NCBI GenBank assembly: GCA_964599235.1 | Contig: CAZRDX010000046.1 | Location: 79,321 to 143,320 of the forward strand | Direction of reading: 5' to 3' | DNA from: DRPN01 sp964599235 | Lineage (GTDB): Bacteria; Bacteroidota; Bacteroidia; Bacteroidales; VadinHA17 | Length of the DNA: 64,000 nucleotides | Shown here: piece after piece, positions 38,499-46,900 of the stretch | Numbering within the stretch: position 1 is the stretch's first letter | Layout: every line of letters begins with the position of its first letter | The notes under the pieces: generated by a model | The model's database searches: none | What the model was told of the DNA's origin: nothing | Seen by the model: the letters and a program-made list of their open reading frames with translations, nothing else | Program-made: the position numbers and the translations under genes

Positions 38499-39518
38499 TT
38501 ACTTTTTCTCCGGAGGCACGATCTTCAGCGACTGGACGATGCTCTCCACCTGCCTCATCAGCTCGCGTTTCTTCTGCCCGGGAGCATACACATAACCGTC
38601 CACCGTCACCACGCGCTGCCGCGCCTCATCCACAGTGGTCAGACTCACAAAAGGACCTCCCATGAAACCGTTCTCCAGTTTCCACAACCCCCGCATCTCC
38701 GCGAAATATTGTCCGTCCTTCTTAAAAGTGCGGAAATCTGGCGTGATCTGCCGTTCCGTGGCCATATAGGTTCCCTCGATCTGGCCGTGGACGTATTTTT
38801 TCAGGACACGATCGCGGATATCCATCAGACTGTCCACATTGAAGATCTTTTCCGAACGGTAAGGATAAGTGTATATCAGGATACCCTGGCTGGTCTGGGG
38901 GGTCTCACTCGAGATCCATGCAAAATCGGCCGAATCCACATCCAGGGTGTATCCTTTCGGGATATCGAGGAGGATGTGATATTTTTCCTTCACCTTGTTG
39001 TAGACATCGGTAGCAAGATAATGCTTGTAGTAGTCGATGATCCTCTTTTTCTCCATGTCGTTGATGCGCTTCACCAGTTCGTCCCCTCCCTCATGCAGAG
39101 CTTTGGCCATCTCCTGCACGTTGGGGGCCTGGATGGTGATCAGCAGCTGGGGCGTGGCCCAGCGGTCATGCGACACCAGCAACCTGGGCTCTTTGAATTG
39201 ACTGCCTGTCTGCATGATCAGGATGTTCCGGTGCGTGTGGAACATCTTGTCGAAGTTGCCCGGCGTGATGTGCAACACGTTGAACATCGGCTCCGGCTGC
39301 GGCAGAAAAGGCACCTCCTGTGAGAAAAGCTTACGCAGGGTATCGCCGGCAGGGCTGTTCCACACATGGTCCGGCGCCACCACCAGCACCTCCCCGGCAG
39401 ACCCCGAGATCTTCGGGCGCAACACTTCCCCCTGCTTCATCTTGCATCCGGCAACGCCCACTGCCAGAAACACCATCAGGACATAGGCCAAACGTTTCAT
39501 CATTTTTTCTTTTTTCAT
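38499..39518 (-). CDS. DUF4837 family lipoprotein
   Basis: 339 residues. A lipoprotein signal (RLAYVLMVFLAVGVAGCK) leads to a DUF4837 domain: GEVLVVAPDHVWNSPAGDTLR, QPEPMFNVLHI, FHTHRNILIMQTG. The family is found almost only in Bacteroidota and has no assigned function; the C-terminal half (MGGPFVSLTTVDEARQRVVTVDGYVYAP) is also conserved. Starts at 39518, 39503 and 39500 are all possible and give the same mature protein. Confidence 0.88.
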   Translation of the reverse strand: MKKEKMMKRLAYVLMVFLAVGVAGCKMKQGEVLRPKISGSAGEVLVVAPDHVWNSPAGDTLRKLFSQEVPFLPQPEPMFNVLHITPGNFDKMFHTHRNILIMQTGSQFKEPRLLVSHDRWATPQLLITIQAPNVQEMAKALHEGGDELVKRINDMEKKRIIDYYKHYLATDVYNKVKEKYHILLDIPKGYTLDVDSADFAWISSETPQTSQGILIYTYPYRSEKIFNVDSLMDIRDRVLKKYVHGQIEGTYMATERQITPDFRTFKKDGQYFAEMRGLWKLENGFMGGPFVSLTTVDEARQRVVTVDGYVYAPGQKKRELMRQVESIVQSLKIVPPEKK

Positions 39519-39623
39519 TCACATTCCGCCCCTCCATAGGGCATACCCCGCCGCTGCGGGTACAAAAACTGTGCCTGACATCCTGTTTTCAGGGAAAATG
39601 AGACTGAACGATCCATCAGGGGT

Positions 39624-39830
39624 TCAGGAAGCCTTCGCATTCCCCTCGCTCTTGCCTTCCTGCGGCTTGGGATCCTCTTTCGTGGCCTTTTTGAACTCTT
39701 TCAAGCCCTGGCCTAGACCCCGCATCAGCTCGGGGATCTTCCGACCACCGAACAATAACACCACTATCAAAACGATCAAAACGATCTCCGTAGGACCAAA
39801 CATCCCTGCCAAAACCAGATCAAGTGTCAT
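39624..39830 (-). CDS. tatA: Sec-independent translocase protein TatA/E
   Basis: 68 residues: one short transmembrane helix (about 12-27, FGPTEIVLIVLIVVLLFGG), then the amphipathic helix KIPELMRGLGQGLKEFKKA and a charged tail. This is the pore-forming Tat component. tatC lies 9.5 kb away at 49272 rather than next to it. Together they could export the radical SAM enzyme encoded at 6221. Confidence 0.93.
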   Translation of the reverse strand: MTLDLVLAGMFGPTEIVLIVLIVVLLFGGRKIPELMRGLGQGLKEFKKATKEDPKPQEGKSEGNAKAS

Positions 39831-39856
39831 AATTTGCGCTTTTTCGTATTACAAAA

Positions 39857-39864
39857 CAAAGTTA
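39857..39864 (-). promoter_or_regulatory. -7 box TAACTTTG before tatA
   Basis: Exact TAnnTTTG on the minus strand, 26 bp before the tatA ATG; no TTG at the usual distance. Confidence 0.4.
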
Positions 39865-39896
39865 CTCATTATTTAACAAAACCTGTCCCCTCCCTC

Positions 39897-41222
39897 CTAT
39901 TTATGGAAAAGACGGATGACATCGTTACCATTGGCGTACAACAGCAGGAGCAGGAGGAAGATCATGCCGGCGATCTGGGCATATTCCAGGAACTTCTCGC
40001 TGGGCTTGCGCCCGGTGATCATCTCGTAAAGGATGAACAGAACATGCCCTCCGTCCAGCGCGGGAATGGGCAACAGGTTCATGATCGCCAGGATGATCGA
40101 AAGAAAAGCGGTCAGGTTCCAGAAAGAACGCCAGTCCCACTGTGTGGGGAAAATGCTCCCGATGGTGATGAAACCTCCCAGCGACTCGTATGCCTTGGTC
40201 TCGGGCTGAAAGATCAGTTTCAGTTGCTTCAGGTAATCGCCCGTGGTCTTAATGCCTTTGCGTATCCCCGCCGGGATGGACTCCAGGAGAGAATAGTCGA
40301 TGTGCTTGTACTGAAAGACATGCGAGAAATCGGTCGTCACACCGATCATCCCCTCGGGGGTCAGCTGCACCGGCACCTGCAACAGCAGCGAATCCCGCTC
40401 CACGGTGAGCACCACCTCCTGCCCCTTATGATCGAGCAGGTACTGCCTGAACTCATCGTAATAGGCAAAACGGTTGCTGTCCACCGCCACGATGCGGTCA
40501 CCCTTCCTGAGACCCGCAGCCTTCCCCGGGGATCTCTTCGTGAACCCCCGGATGATGAAAGGATCAAAAGGCAACCGCGGCTGGATCACCCCCTGCCCCT
40601 TGAGAAGCTTGGGAAAAACACTGTCAGGCACCTGCACCACCACCGTCCGGCCGTCCCGCTCCACCGTCAGGGTACGGGCATGATTGAGCACGATCTCCGG
40701 AAGGATCATGTTGAAATTCTCCACCCGCTCCGAGTCGACCGCGATGATCTTGTCACCGTTGCGCAAACCCATCTCCCGGCCTACCTCATCCACCACAATG
40801 CCGTATTTGACGCTTTCGACGGGAAGATAATCTTCCCCCCAGGTGTATATCACAGCAATGTAGATCACAAAGGCCAGAAGGAAATTGACCAGAATGCCTC
40901 CCAGCATGATCAGAAGCCGCTGCCAGGCCGGCTTGGCCCTGAACTCCCACGGCTGAGGCGGCTTCTTCATCTGCTCGCGGTCCATCGACTCATCGATCAT
41001 CCCCGCGATCTTCACATACCCCCCCAGCGGCAACCACCCGATGCCGTATTCCGTTTCCCCTTTCTTGAATTTGAAAAGCGAAAAACCAGGATTGAAGAAG
41101 AGATAGAACTTCTCCACCCGTGTATGAAAAAGCTTGGCAAAGAAAAAATGCCCCAGCTCGTGCAGGATCACCAGGATCGAAAGGCTGAGAAGCAGTTGGG
41201 CAACTCGTATCAGTATCTCCAT
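39897..41222 (-). CDS. rseP: site-2 protease RseP
   Basis: 441 residues. Zinc motif HELGHFFFAKL (about 21-31) in the first membrane helix; two PDZ domains (about 115-290); third zinc ligand in NLLPIPALDGGH near 385; last helix at the C-terminus. RseP cuts membrane-bound anti-sigma factors and leftover signal peptides. Gap to dxr is 17 bp, an order (dxr-rseP) widespread in bacteria. Confidence 0.95.
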   Translation of the reverse strand: MEILIRVAQLLLSLSILVILHELGHFFFAKLFHTRVEKFYLFFNPGFSLFKFKKGETEYGIGWLPLGGYVKIAGMIDESMDREQMKKPPQPWEFRAKPAWQRLLIMLGGILVNFLLAFVIYIAVIYTWGEDYLPVESVKYGIVVDEVGREMGLRNGDKIIAVDSERVENFNMILPEIVLNHARTLTVERDGRTVVVQVPDSVFPKLLKGQGVIQPRLPFDPFIIRGFTKRSPGKAAGLRKGDRIVAVDSNRFAYYDEFRQYLLDHKGQEVVLTVERDSLLLQVPVQLTPEGMIGVTTDFSHVFQYKHIDYSLLESIPAGIRKGIKTTGDYLKQLKLIFQPETKAYESLGGFITIGSIFPTQWDWRSFWNLTAFLSIILAIMNLLPIPALDGGHVLFILYEMITGRKPSEKFLEYAQIAGMIFLLLLLLYANGNDVIRLFHK

Positions 41223-41239
41223 GGATCTCGTTCGGTTCG

Positions 41240-42412
41240 TTATGGTTTGATCAAAGCCTGTGCCACGCGTCGCGCCTCCCGGTCGGTCTCGAGCAGCTCC
41301 TCCAAGTCGGGATGGGTGAGGTAAGCCACCCGTTCCATGGTTTGTTCAATGATCTCCGGCATGTTCCGGAAACCGGTCCTCCCCTGCAGAAAAGCCTCTA
41401 CCGCCACCTCGTTGGCCGCATTCAGGATACAGGGCATGTTGCCACCCCGTTCGAGCGCAGCATAAGCGAGCGCAAGATTACGAAATTTTTTCTTATCCGC
41501 AGGCAGGAAAGTGAGCTCGGCAGGACGGCTCAGGTCCAGCCCTCCCCAGGGTGACTCCAGACGCTCAGGCCAGGAGAGCGCCAGCAGGATGGGCAACCGC
41601 ATGTCCGGATCCCCCAGCTGCGCCTTCACCGAACCGTCACGAAACTGCACCATCGAGTGCACCACCGACTGGGGATGGATCACCACCTCGATGGCCGAAG
41701 CCGGCATGTCGAACAACCACCGTGCCTCGATCACCTCGAAACCTTTGTTCATCAAGGAGGCCGAATCGATGGTGATCTTGCTGCCCATCTTCCAGTTGGG
41801 ATGCTGCAGCGCCTCCCGAGGCGTCACCCCCTCCAGCTGTTCGGCAGGAGTGTGCAGGAAGGGCCCGCCCGAGGCGGTGAGGATGATCTTCTCCACCGAC
41901 GACCTGCTTTCCCCCATCAGACACTGGAAAATGGCTGAATGTTCCGAATCCACGGGCAGGATGGTCACTCCCTTTTCCCGGGCTTTCCGCATCACCAGCT
42001 CCCCGGCCACTACGATGGTCTCTTTGTTGGCCAGGGCGATCTCCTTGCCTGCCTCCAGGGCGGTGAGGGTGGGCAGCAGGCCCGAGAAACCCACCAGCGC
42101 CACCACGGCCATCTCCGAAGCCGGATCACCCGCCACCGTCAGGATACCCTCCTCACCCGCCAGCACCTCTACCGGCAAGCCGGCCAGAGCCTCCTTCACT
42201 TCGCGGTATCGCCCCTTGTCACCGATGGCCACCTTCTGCGGGAGCAACTCCCGCGCCTGCTCGATCAGCAGACGATGGTTGCTGCCAGCCGTCAGACCCG
42301 TCACACGGAACCGCCGCCGATGCCTGCGCACCACCTCCAGCGTCTGCGTGCCGATCGAGCCCGTCGAGCCCAACACACAGATCCTCTTCTCCCGCTCCTC
42401 GTAACGTGCCAT
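41240..42412 (-). CDS. dxr: 1-deoxy-D-xylulose 5-phosphate reductoisomerase
   Basis: 390 residues. NADPH-binding start RICVLGSTGSIGTQTLEVV (10-28), the active-site region LPVDSEHSAIFQCL, metal-binding Asp/Glu residues around it, and the lid ASGGPF. It makes methylerythritol phosphate for isoprenoids. The start at 42412 places the dinucleotide fold at residue 10 as usual; the reading frame is open further upstream without family sequence. Cotranscribed with rseP and the M23 peptidase. Confidence 0.95.
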   Translation of the reverse strand: MARYEEREKRICVLGSTGSIGTQTLEVVRRHRRRFRVTGLTAGSNHRLLIEQARELLPQKVAIGDKGRYREVKEALAGLPVEVLAGEEGILTVAGDPASEMAVVALVGFSGLLPTLTALEAGKEIALANKETIVVAGELVMRKAREKGVTILPVDSEHSAIFQCLMGESRSSVEKIILTASGGPFLHTPAEQLEGVTPREALQHPNWKMGSKITIDSASLMNKGFEVIEARWLFDMPASAIEVVIHPQSVVHSMVQFRDGSVKAQLGDPDMRLPILLALSWPERLESPWGGLDLSRPAELTFLPADKKKFRNLALAYAALERGGNMPCILNAANEVAVEAFLQGRTGFRNMPEIIEQTMERVAYLTHPDLEELLETDREARRVAQALIKP

Positions 42413-42429
42413 CCTCTTTCCCCGCTTTC

Positions 42430-43293
42430 TCAGAAAACCACATATTTCTCCGCATCCAGCGGCTGGCCGTTGTACCACAGCTCAAAATGCAGGTGCGGAC
42501 CGGTGGTGTACAGCTCGCCCGTCGTGCCGATGAGCGCGATGTCCTCGCCCGCCGTCACCACCGCACCGATCTTACGCAACAAACGGCTGTTGTGCTTGTA
42601 GACAGAAATGAGATTGCCTGCATGCTGCAGGATGATCACATACCCCGTCTCCAGCGTCCAGCCTGTGAAGATCACCGTACCGTCCAGCGTGGCATGCACC
42701 ACATCGCCCGGACTGCCCACGATGTCGGTGGCAAAATGGCCGCGTGCCGGATCGAAATGGGCCGAGACGATCCCCTTCACCGGCGGAAAAAATGCCATCT
42801 TGTACAGATCCACCTGCTGCATGCGGTGATCCTGCATCACGGAAAGATTGAACTCCTCCTCCGACTCGATCTGCTGCCGCAGCAGGGAATCTTCCGGCGA
42901 ACGCGTGAAATCGATCTTGTCCACACTCACCACCGTGTCGGCATCGGTGGTGAAGTTGTCCGGCGTCTCCCCCGAAACGATCTTTTGGATGTTCTGCAGG
43001 TACATGTCGCGCAGCTTGATCTCATGTTCCAGCGAATCGAGCAGGATGGCGTTGCGCACGATATCCTCACGCACCGTCACGTCCGGATAACCCGGGATCA
43101 GCTCCCGCAGATCCGTGAAGGCGATCAGCAGCGAGACGATCACCACGATGCCCAGTATGAAAGAGAAAAGCACCGCCGTGAACCCCGCCCGCGTCACGCG
43201 TATGTTCCAGATCTCCTCGAACGTCTCTTCCCTCGAGAGGGTCAACCGCAGCTTCTCCGTCCAGCTTCTTTTCTTTTTCTTTTCTTCCTCCAT
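42430..43293 (-). CDS. membrane-anchored M23 family metallopeptidase
   Basis: 287 residues. A short cytoplasmic start rich in Lys/Glu, one transmembrane helix (about 33-57, AGFTAVLFSFILGIVVIVSLLI), a coiled linker (about 60-150), and a LytM domain (165-285). Zinc ligands: His and Asp in RGHFATDIV, and HLHFE. All are present, so it should be an active endopeptidase on peptidoglycan in the periplasm, unlike degenerate EnvC-type members. Gap to dxr 17 bp. Confidence 0.9.
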   Translation of the reverse strand: MEEEKKKKRSWTEKLRLTLSREETFEEIWNIRVTRAGFTAVLFSFILGIVVIVSLLIAFTDLRELIPGYPDVTVREDIVRNAILLDSLEHEIKLRDMYLQNIQKIVSGETPDNFTTDADTVVSVDKIDFTRSPEDSLLRQQIESEEEFNLSVMQDHRMQQVDLYKMAFFPPVKGIVSAHFDPARGHFATDIVGSPGDVVHATLDGTVIFTGWTLETGYVIILQHAGNLISVYKHNSRLLRKIGAVVTAGEDIALIGTTGELYTTGPHLHFELWYNGQPLDAEKYVVF

Positions 43294-43342
43294 CCGTCAA
43301 GGAATTGTGAATGAACCAACAAACCTAAACAATTTTTCCAAG

Positions 43343-43350
43343 TAAAGATA
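43343..43350 (-). promoter_or_regulatory. possible -7 box before the M23-dxr-rseP operon
   Basis: TATCTTTA on the minus strand differs from TAnnTTTG only in the last base; about 50 bp before the M23 gene. Confidence 0.3.
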
Positions 43351-43416
43351 CACCCTCCAGCCGAAAAACCACTTCCCTCGATCCAGGCCCGATCATAAAA
43401 AAAGAAACATAAATTT

Positions 43417-43446
43417 TTGTGTTTTCCCCAAAACCTCCTATCTTTG
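43417..43446 (+). promoter_or_regulatory. promoter of the initiator tRNA gene
   Basis: TTG (43417-43419, in a TTTTTG run), 19 bp, TATCTTTG (43439-43446). Start about 43452, directly before the tRNA. Confidence 0.75.
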
Positions 43447-43459
43447 TGTTCCCAAACAT

Positions 43460-43531
<72 letters not shown>

Positions 43532-43536
43532 CAAAG

Positions 43537-43571
43537 AAAAAGCCCATCGATGAAATCGATCGGGCTTTTTT
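43537..43571 (+). terminator. terminator 1 behind tRNA-fMet
   Basis: AAAAAGCCC and ATCGAT (43537-43551) pair with ATCGAT and GGGCTTTTT (43555-43570), one bulged C, loop GAA. Confidence 0.85.
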
Positions 43572-43610
43572 CATGGCCCGGGCGCAAGCCCGCTTGCAGG
43601 ACGGGACAGG

Positions 43611-43653
43611 GAAAAAGTCCGGCACCTTGCGCAGCAAGGTGGGCTTTTTCTTT
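43611..43653 (+). terminator. terminator-like hairpin 2 behind tRNA-fMet
   Basis: CACCTTGC (43623-43630) with GCAAGGTG (43634-43641), loop GCA; outer GAAAAAG pairs imperfectly with the CTTTTTC that follows. Confidence 0.65.
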
Positions 43654-43680
43654 GTGAAGCTCTCCCCTACAGGTCCGTGA

Positions 43681-43698
43681 GTCCCGGCCTGCCGGGAC
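43681..43698. other. perfect hairpin GTCCCGGC/GCCGGGAC
   Basis: 8-bp stem with loop CT, between hairpins 2 and 3. No U tract; function unknown. Confidence 0.5.
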
Positions 43699-43704
43699 GA
43701 ACAA

Positions 43705-43732
43705 TCCTGCCCCCGCTACAAAGAAAAAGCCC
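43705..43732 (+). repeat. 28-bp direct repeat, copy 2 (detached tRNA-fMet 3' end)
   Basis: Identical to 43518-43545 with no tRNA body in front of it. The 286 bp between the tRNA and the kinase gene hold only these repeats and hairpins; no coding region is seen. Confidence 0.9.
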
Positions 43733-43758
43733 GGCACTTCATGCCGGGCTTTTTCTTT
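43720..43758. terminator. terminator 3, bidirectional, 17-bp perfect stem
   Basis: 43720-43736 pairs with 43742-43758 without mismatch, loop CTTCA; A-rich on one side and T-rich on the other, so it can also end the minus-strand kinase transcript. Confidence 0.85.
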
Positions 43759-43817
43759 CCCGCAGCGTTAAAACTCGTTTTTGGCGCCTCCACTTGCCGT
43801 GAGTTTTCCCAAAACTT

Positions 43818-46800
43818 CTACGGACCGTCCTTTTTCCGGACGATCTGCAGGTACAGCCTCACCACCGTCCCGGCAGGCTCCCCGTCCTCATAAAGGTCTT
43901 CATACTCGATCCGGTATGCCCGCGTGTTGTTTTTCTGGTTCAGGTATTCCAGTCGCTCTTTCAGCAACTGGATCCCTTTGCTTTTATGGTTCTTTTTCCT
44001 GGTGTTGGCCCGGGCCTGTTCCCTGCCGATGCCGTTGTCACGGATCGTCACCACCAGATACTCCATCTCCTGGTCGATCCTGACCTCGACTTCACCCCTG
44101 CCTTTTTTGGGCAACACTCCGTGCTTGATGCTGTTCTCCAGCAAAGGCTGGATGAGCATGGGAGGGACCATCAGCTGCTCGGGATCTTCCACCGAGACCA
44201 CAAAATCGACACGAAGTTGATCTCCCACACGGAACCTTTCTACATTGATGTAACGCTGCAGAAAAGCGATCTCGCGGGAAAGCGGGATGTAGTCTTTCGA
44301 GACATTCTCCAGGTTCTCCCTGATCACCAGCGACAGATCGCCGATGAAATCAAGGGTCTCCTCCTTGCTTTTGGTCATCACCGCCCCCTGGATGGTGTTC
44401 AGGGCATTGAAGATGAAATGAGGGTTCATCTGGATCTGCAACGCCCTGATCCGCAACTCGGCACTCTCACGCAACAGCCGGTTGCGTTCCTCATCCCTGC
44501 GACGGAGCCGCTCATACCGGAACCTCAACCCCCCGTAGATCATCAACACAAGGAACACCAGCATCAGCAGGAGCATCCACCAACGAACCCATAACGGCGC
44601 ATCGATCACAAAAGCAACCTCCTGACGGTACACCTTGTTCCTCGACAGATCCTTCGCCTCCATCACCAGATCGTACCGCCCCGGCTTCAGATAGGAAAGA
44701 CTCACCATGTTCGTCGCGGTCCACTTCCCTTTGTTCACCCGGTATCGGTACTCCACATTCATGTCAGCAGGATAGTCCAGAAGATAAAAAGTGATGCTGA
44801 TGTTGTTGGTATGCGGAGGAAAATGATGTCCGTCGAGACATTCCAGCCTCACGGTCCGTCCATCGACCCTGAGGTCCTGCACCCTGATCTCCGACCTTTT
44901 GTTCTTTTTGTTCGGCTTACCAATACGCAACAGCTTGTTACGGGTATGTACAAAGAAATAACCACGATCTGCCGCTTCTGGATGGTGGGTGGAAATATCG
45001 AGATAACCATTGTAACGATTGTAGAACCACAAAGTGTCGATCCTACCCTGCCAAAGCTCCTCTTCCGGGAGGATGTTCAGCCCCTGATTGGTGGCCAGGT
45101 ACAGATAACCGTTCATGAACTTGATCCATTTATAGCTCATCCCGTTGATCTCGGAGCTACAGCAGTCGATCTTTTTTCTCACATAAAGGGAATCTGAAAA
45201 ATCAAACCAATAAAGGTTCCCTAATGGAGAGACCGCCCACACATTGCCCCGGCTATCAAGGTCCATGCTCACCATGTAATTGTCCACCCCACTGTTCTGC
45301 TCATTCAGGTTCCACACGGTCTTCCCTCTCACGGCATACATCCCGTTGAAATAGGATATCATGAACAACAGATCCCCTTTCCTGCGGATATCGGCTACAT
45401 CCTTTACCTTCCCCATCTCTTCAGAATCAAATCCCTCCCTGATGTTCGGGAAAAACCGCATGGGAGTGTAATCAAGGATGTAATAGACCGACGTATCATG
45501 TATCGTGGCAAAATGCCCCAAAGGAAAAGGCAGGTATTTCTTTCCGTCGGGCATTCGTAACGATCCAACGTTGGTATTGAGATACAACTCATCCCCGTCG
45601 TGGATGAAATAACGCAGGGTCACGTTCCTGATATTCCCCAAGCCCTTGACAGGTTTGCCTGACCGGTCATGGTAATAGCGGGAACCTTCAAGAAGGCGTT
45701 CTTTCAGCGTCTCCCTGCTGAAAAGCAACCGGGCACTGTCCCCCTCCAGCCGGTAGACCCCCTCGCGGGTAAGGATCAACAACGCACTGCCATCCCACCC
45801 CAGGTCTTCGATCGTCCCGATATGAAGATCATAGTAACTGAAAGGTGTATTGTAAAGCGCTTTGAGACCGTTCTCCGTTCCGCACCACAGGATCTTACGC
45901 AGGGAATCAAGACAGAACCTGAAGATCCCGTTGCTCTGGAACATCCAGGGAGCCCGGTAAAACTTCCGGGCACGGATGTCATAGATCCTGACCACCGCAT
46001 CGTAGTTGGAGATCTGGAACCCTCCGGCCAGAACAAGTCCTCCCGGAAGGGTCACCATATCCCACGCCAGGAAACCGGGTTCGGATGAGATCACTTTTTC
46101 AGGCGCTCCCCCGGCCAGAGCGATCGCATACCAACCCCTCTTGTCATTCGTGTAGATCGTATCCTCCCAAAAGGTAAGAGCAAACATGCTCGACCGCGGC
46201 CCCAGATACCGCACCTTCGCCTTCTCAGGCAATTTCCCGTCAAACATTAGCTCATATACCCCCCTCCCTTCACCATGGATGGTGAAGAAGATCCGGCCCT
46301 TGTAACGCTTGAGTGAAACGACGGTGTTCTTCTTCCAGTCCTCCCGGTAAGGATAACCCTGCACCCGCAGGAACTTGTCCTCCCGCAACAGGTAGATACC
46401 ATAGTCGGTGCCCACGATCAACGCCCGAGCGGCCCGGTCATACAGCAACCGCCGGAAAGTGTTCCGCAAAAGCGGATCAGGATAGGTCCAGATCCTCTTC
46501 ACCTCCCCGCCGTGCAACAAAGCTATGCCCCCCGTATAACACGCCACATACAGGGAATCTTTCCCCCCCTCCGCCAGATCCCAAACCATGTTGCCGGGAA
46601 GACCGTCCCTTTTGGTATAGTTGATGAACCGGTGTCCGTCGTACCGCGACAGCCCATTGTCCGTGCCTGCCCACAGGATGTCCCGCGAATCAAGGAGGAT
46701 CGCACGCACCAGATCATTGGCCAGACCATCGTTCTCAGCAAAAGTGACCACCGGCTTCTTCTGGGCGTACGAGGAAAGCACCCAAACCCATATCAGAAAA

Positions 46801-46820
46801 AGAAAGGCGCTGCGGACCAC
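43818..46820 (-). CDS. LytS-type sensor histidine kinase with propeller sensor (orphan)
   Basis: 1,000 residues. Signal peptide (1-19), periplasmic beta-propeller repeats (about 25-650) of the two-component-regulator-propeller type such as LWAGTDNGLSRYDGHRF, a Y_Y_Y immunoglobulin-like domain (about 660-740), one transmembrane helix (about 743-765), then a His_kinase domain with the phospho-acceptor His in MNPHFIFNALN (about 797-807) and an ATPase domain (QPLLENSIKHG, DNGIG). This architecture senses an extracellular ligand, often a glycan or its product, but the ligand cannot be read from sequence. No LytTR response regulator is encoded in the window, so its partner lies elsewhere. Confidence 0.9.
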   Translation of the reverse strand: MVRSAFLFLIWVWVLSSYAQKKPVVTFAENDGLANDLVRAILLDSRDILWAGTDNGLSRYDGHRFINYTKRDGLPGNMVWDLAEGGKDSLYVACYTGGIALLHGGEVKRIWTYPDPLLRNTFRRLLYDRAARALIVGTDYGIYLLREDKFLRVQGYPYREDWKKNTVVSLKRYKGRIFFTIHGEGRGVYELMFDGKLPEKAKVRYLGPRSSMFALTFWEDTIYTNDKRGWYAIALAGGAPEKVISSEPGFLAWDMVTLPGGLVLAGGFQISNYDAVVRIYDIRARKFYRAPWMFQSNGIFRFCLDSLRKILWCGTENGLKALYNTPFSYYDLHIGTIEDLGWDGSALLILTREGVYRLEGDSARLLFSRETLKERLLEGSRYYHDRSGKPVKGLGNIRNVTLRYFIHDGDELYLNTNVGSLRMPDGKKYLPFPLGHFATIHDTSVYYILDYTPMRFFPNIREGFDSEEMGKVKDVADIRRKGDLLFMISYFNGMYAVRGKTVWNLNEQNSGVDNYMVSMDLDSRGNVWAVSPLGNLYWFDFSDSLYVRKKIDCCSSEINGMSYKWIKFMNGYLYLATNQGLNILPEEELWQGRIDTLWFYNRYNGYLDISTHHPEAADRGYFFVHTRNKLLRIGKPNKKNKRSEIRVQDLRVDGRTVRLECLDGHHFPPHTNNISITFYLLDYPADMNVEYRYRVNKGKWTATNMVSLSYLKPGRYDLVMEAKDLSRNKVYRQEVAFVIDAPLWVRWWMLLLMLVFLVLMIYGGLRFRYERLRRRDEERNRLLRESAELRIRALQIQMNPHFIFNALNTIQGAVMTKSKEETLDFIGDLSLVIRENLENVSKDYIPLSREIAFLQRYINVERFRVGDQLRVDFVVSVEDPEQLMVPPMLIQPLLENSIKHGVLPKKGRGEVEVRIDQEMEYLVVTIRDNGIGREQARANTRKKNHKSKGIQLLKERLEYLNQKNNTRAYRIEYEDLYEDGEPAGTVVRLYLQIVRKKDGP

Positions 46821-46900
46821 GGGACAAATTCGATTGAGCCCTTTAAAATAATGATTTTTGCCGAGCTCCGACCGCTTTGTAACAGATTTTTTTCGACAGA

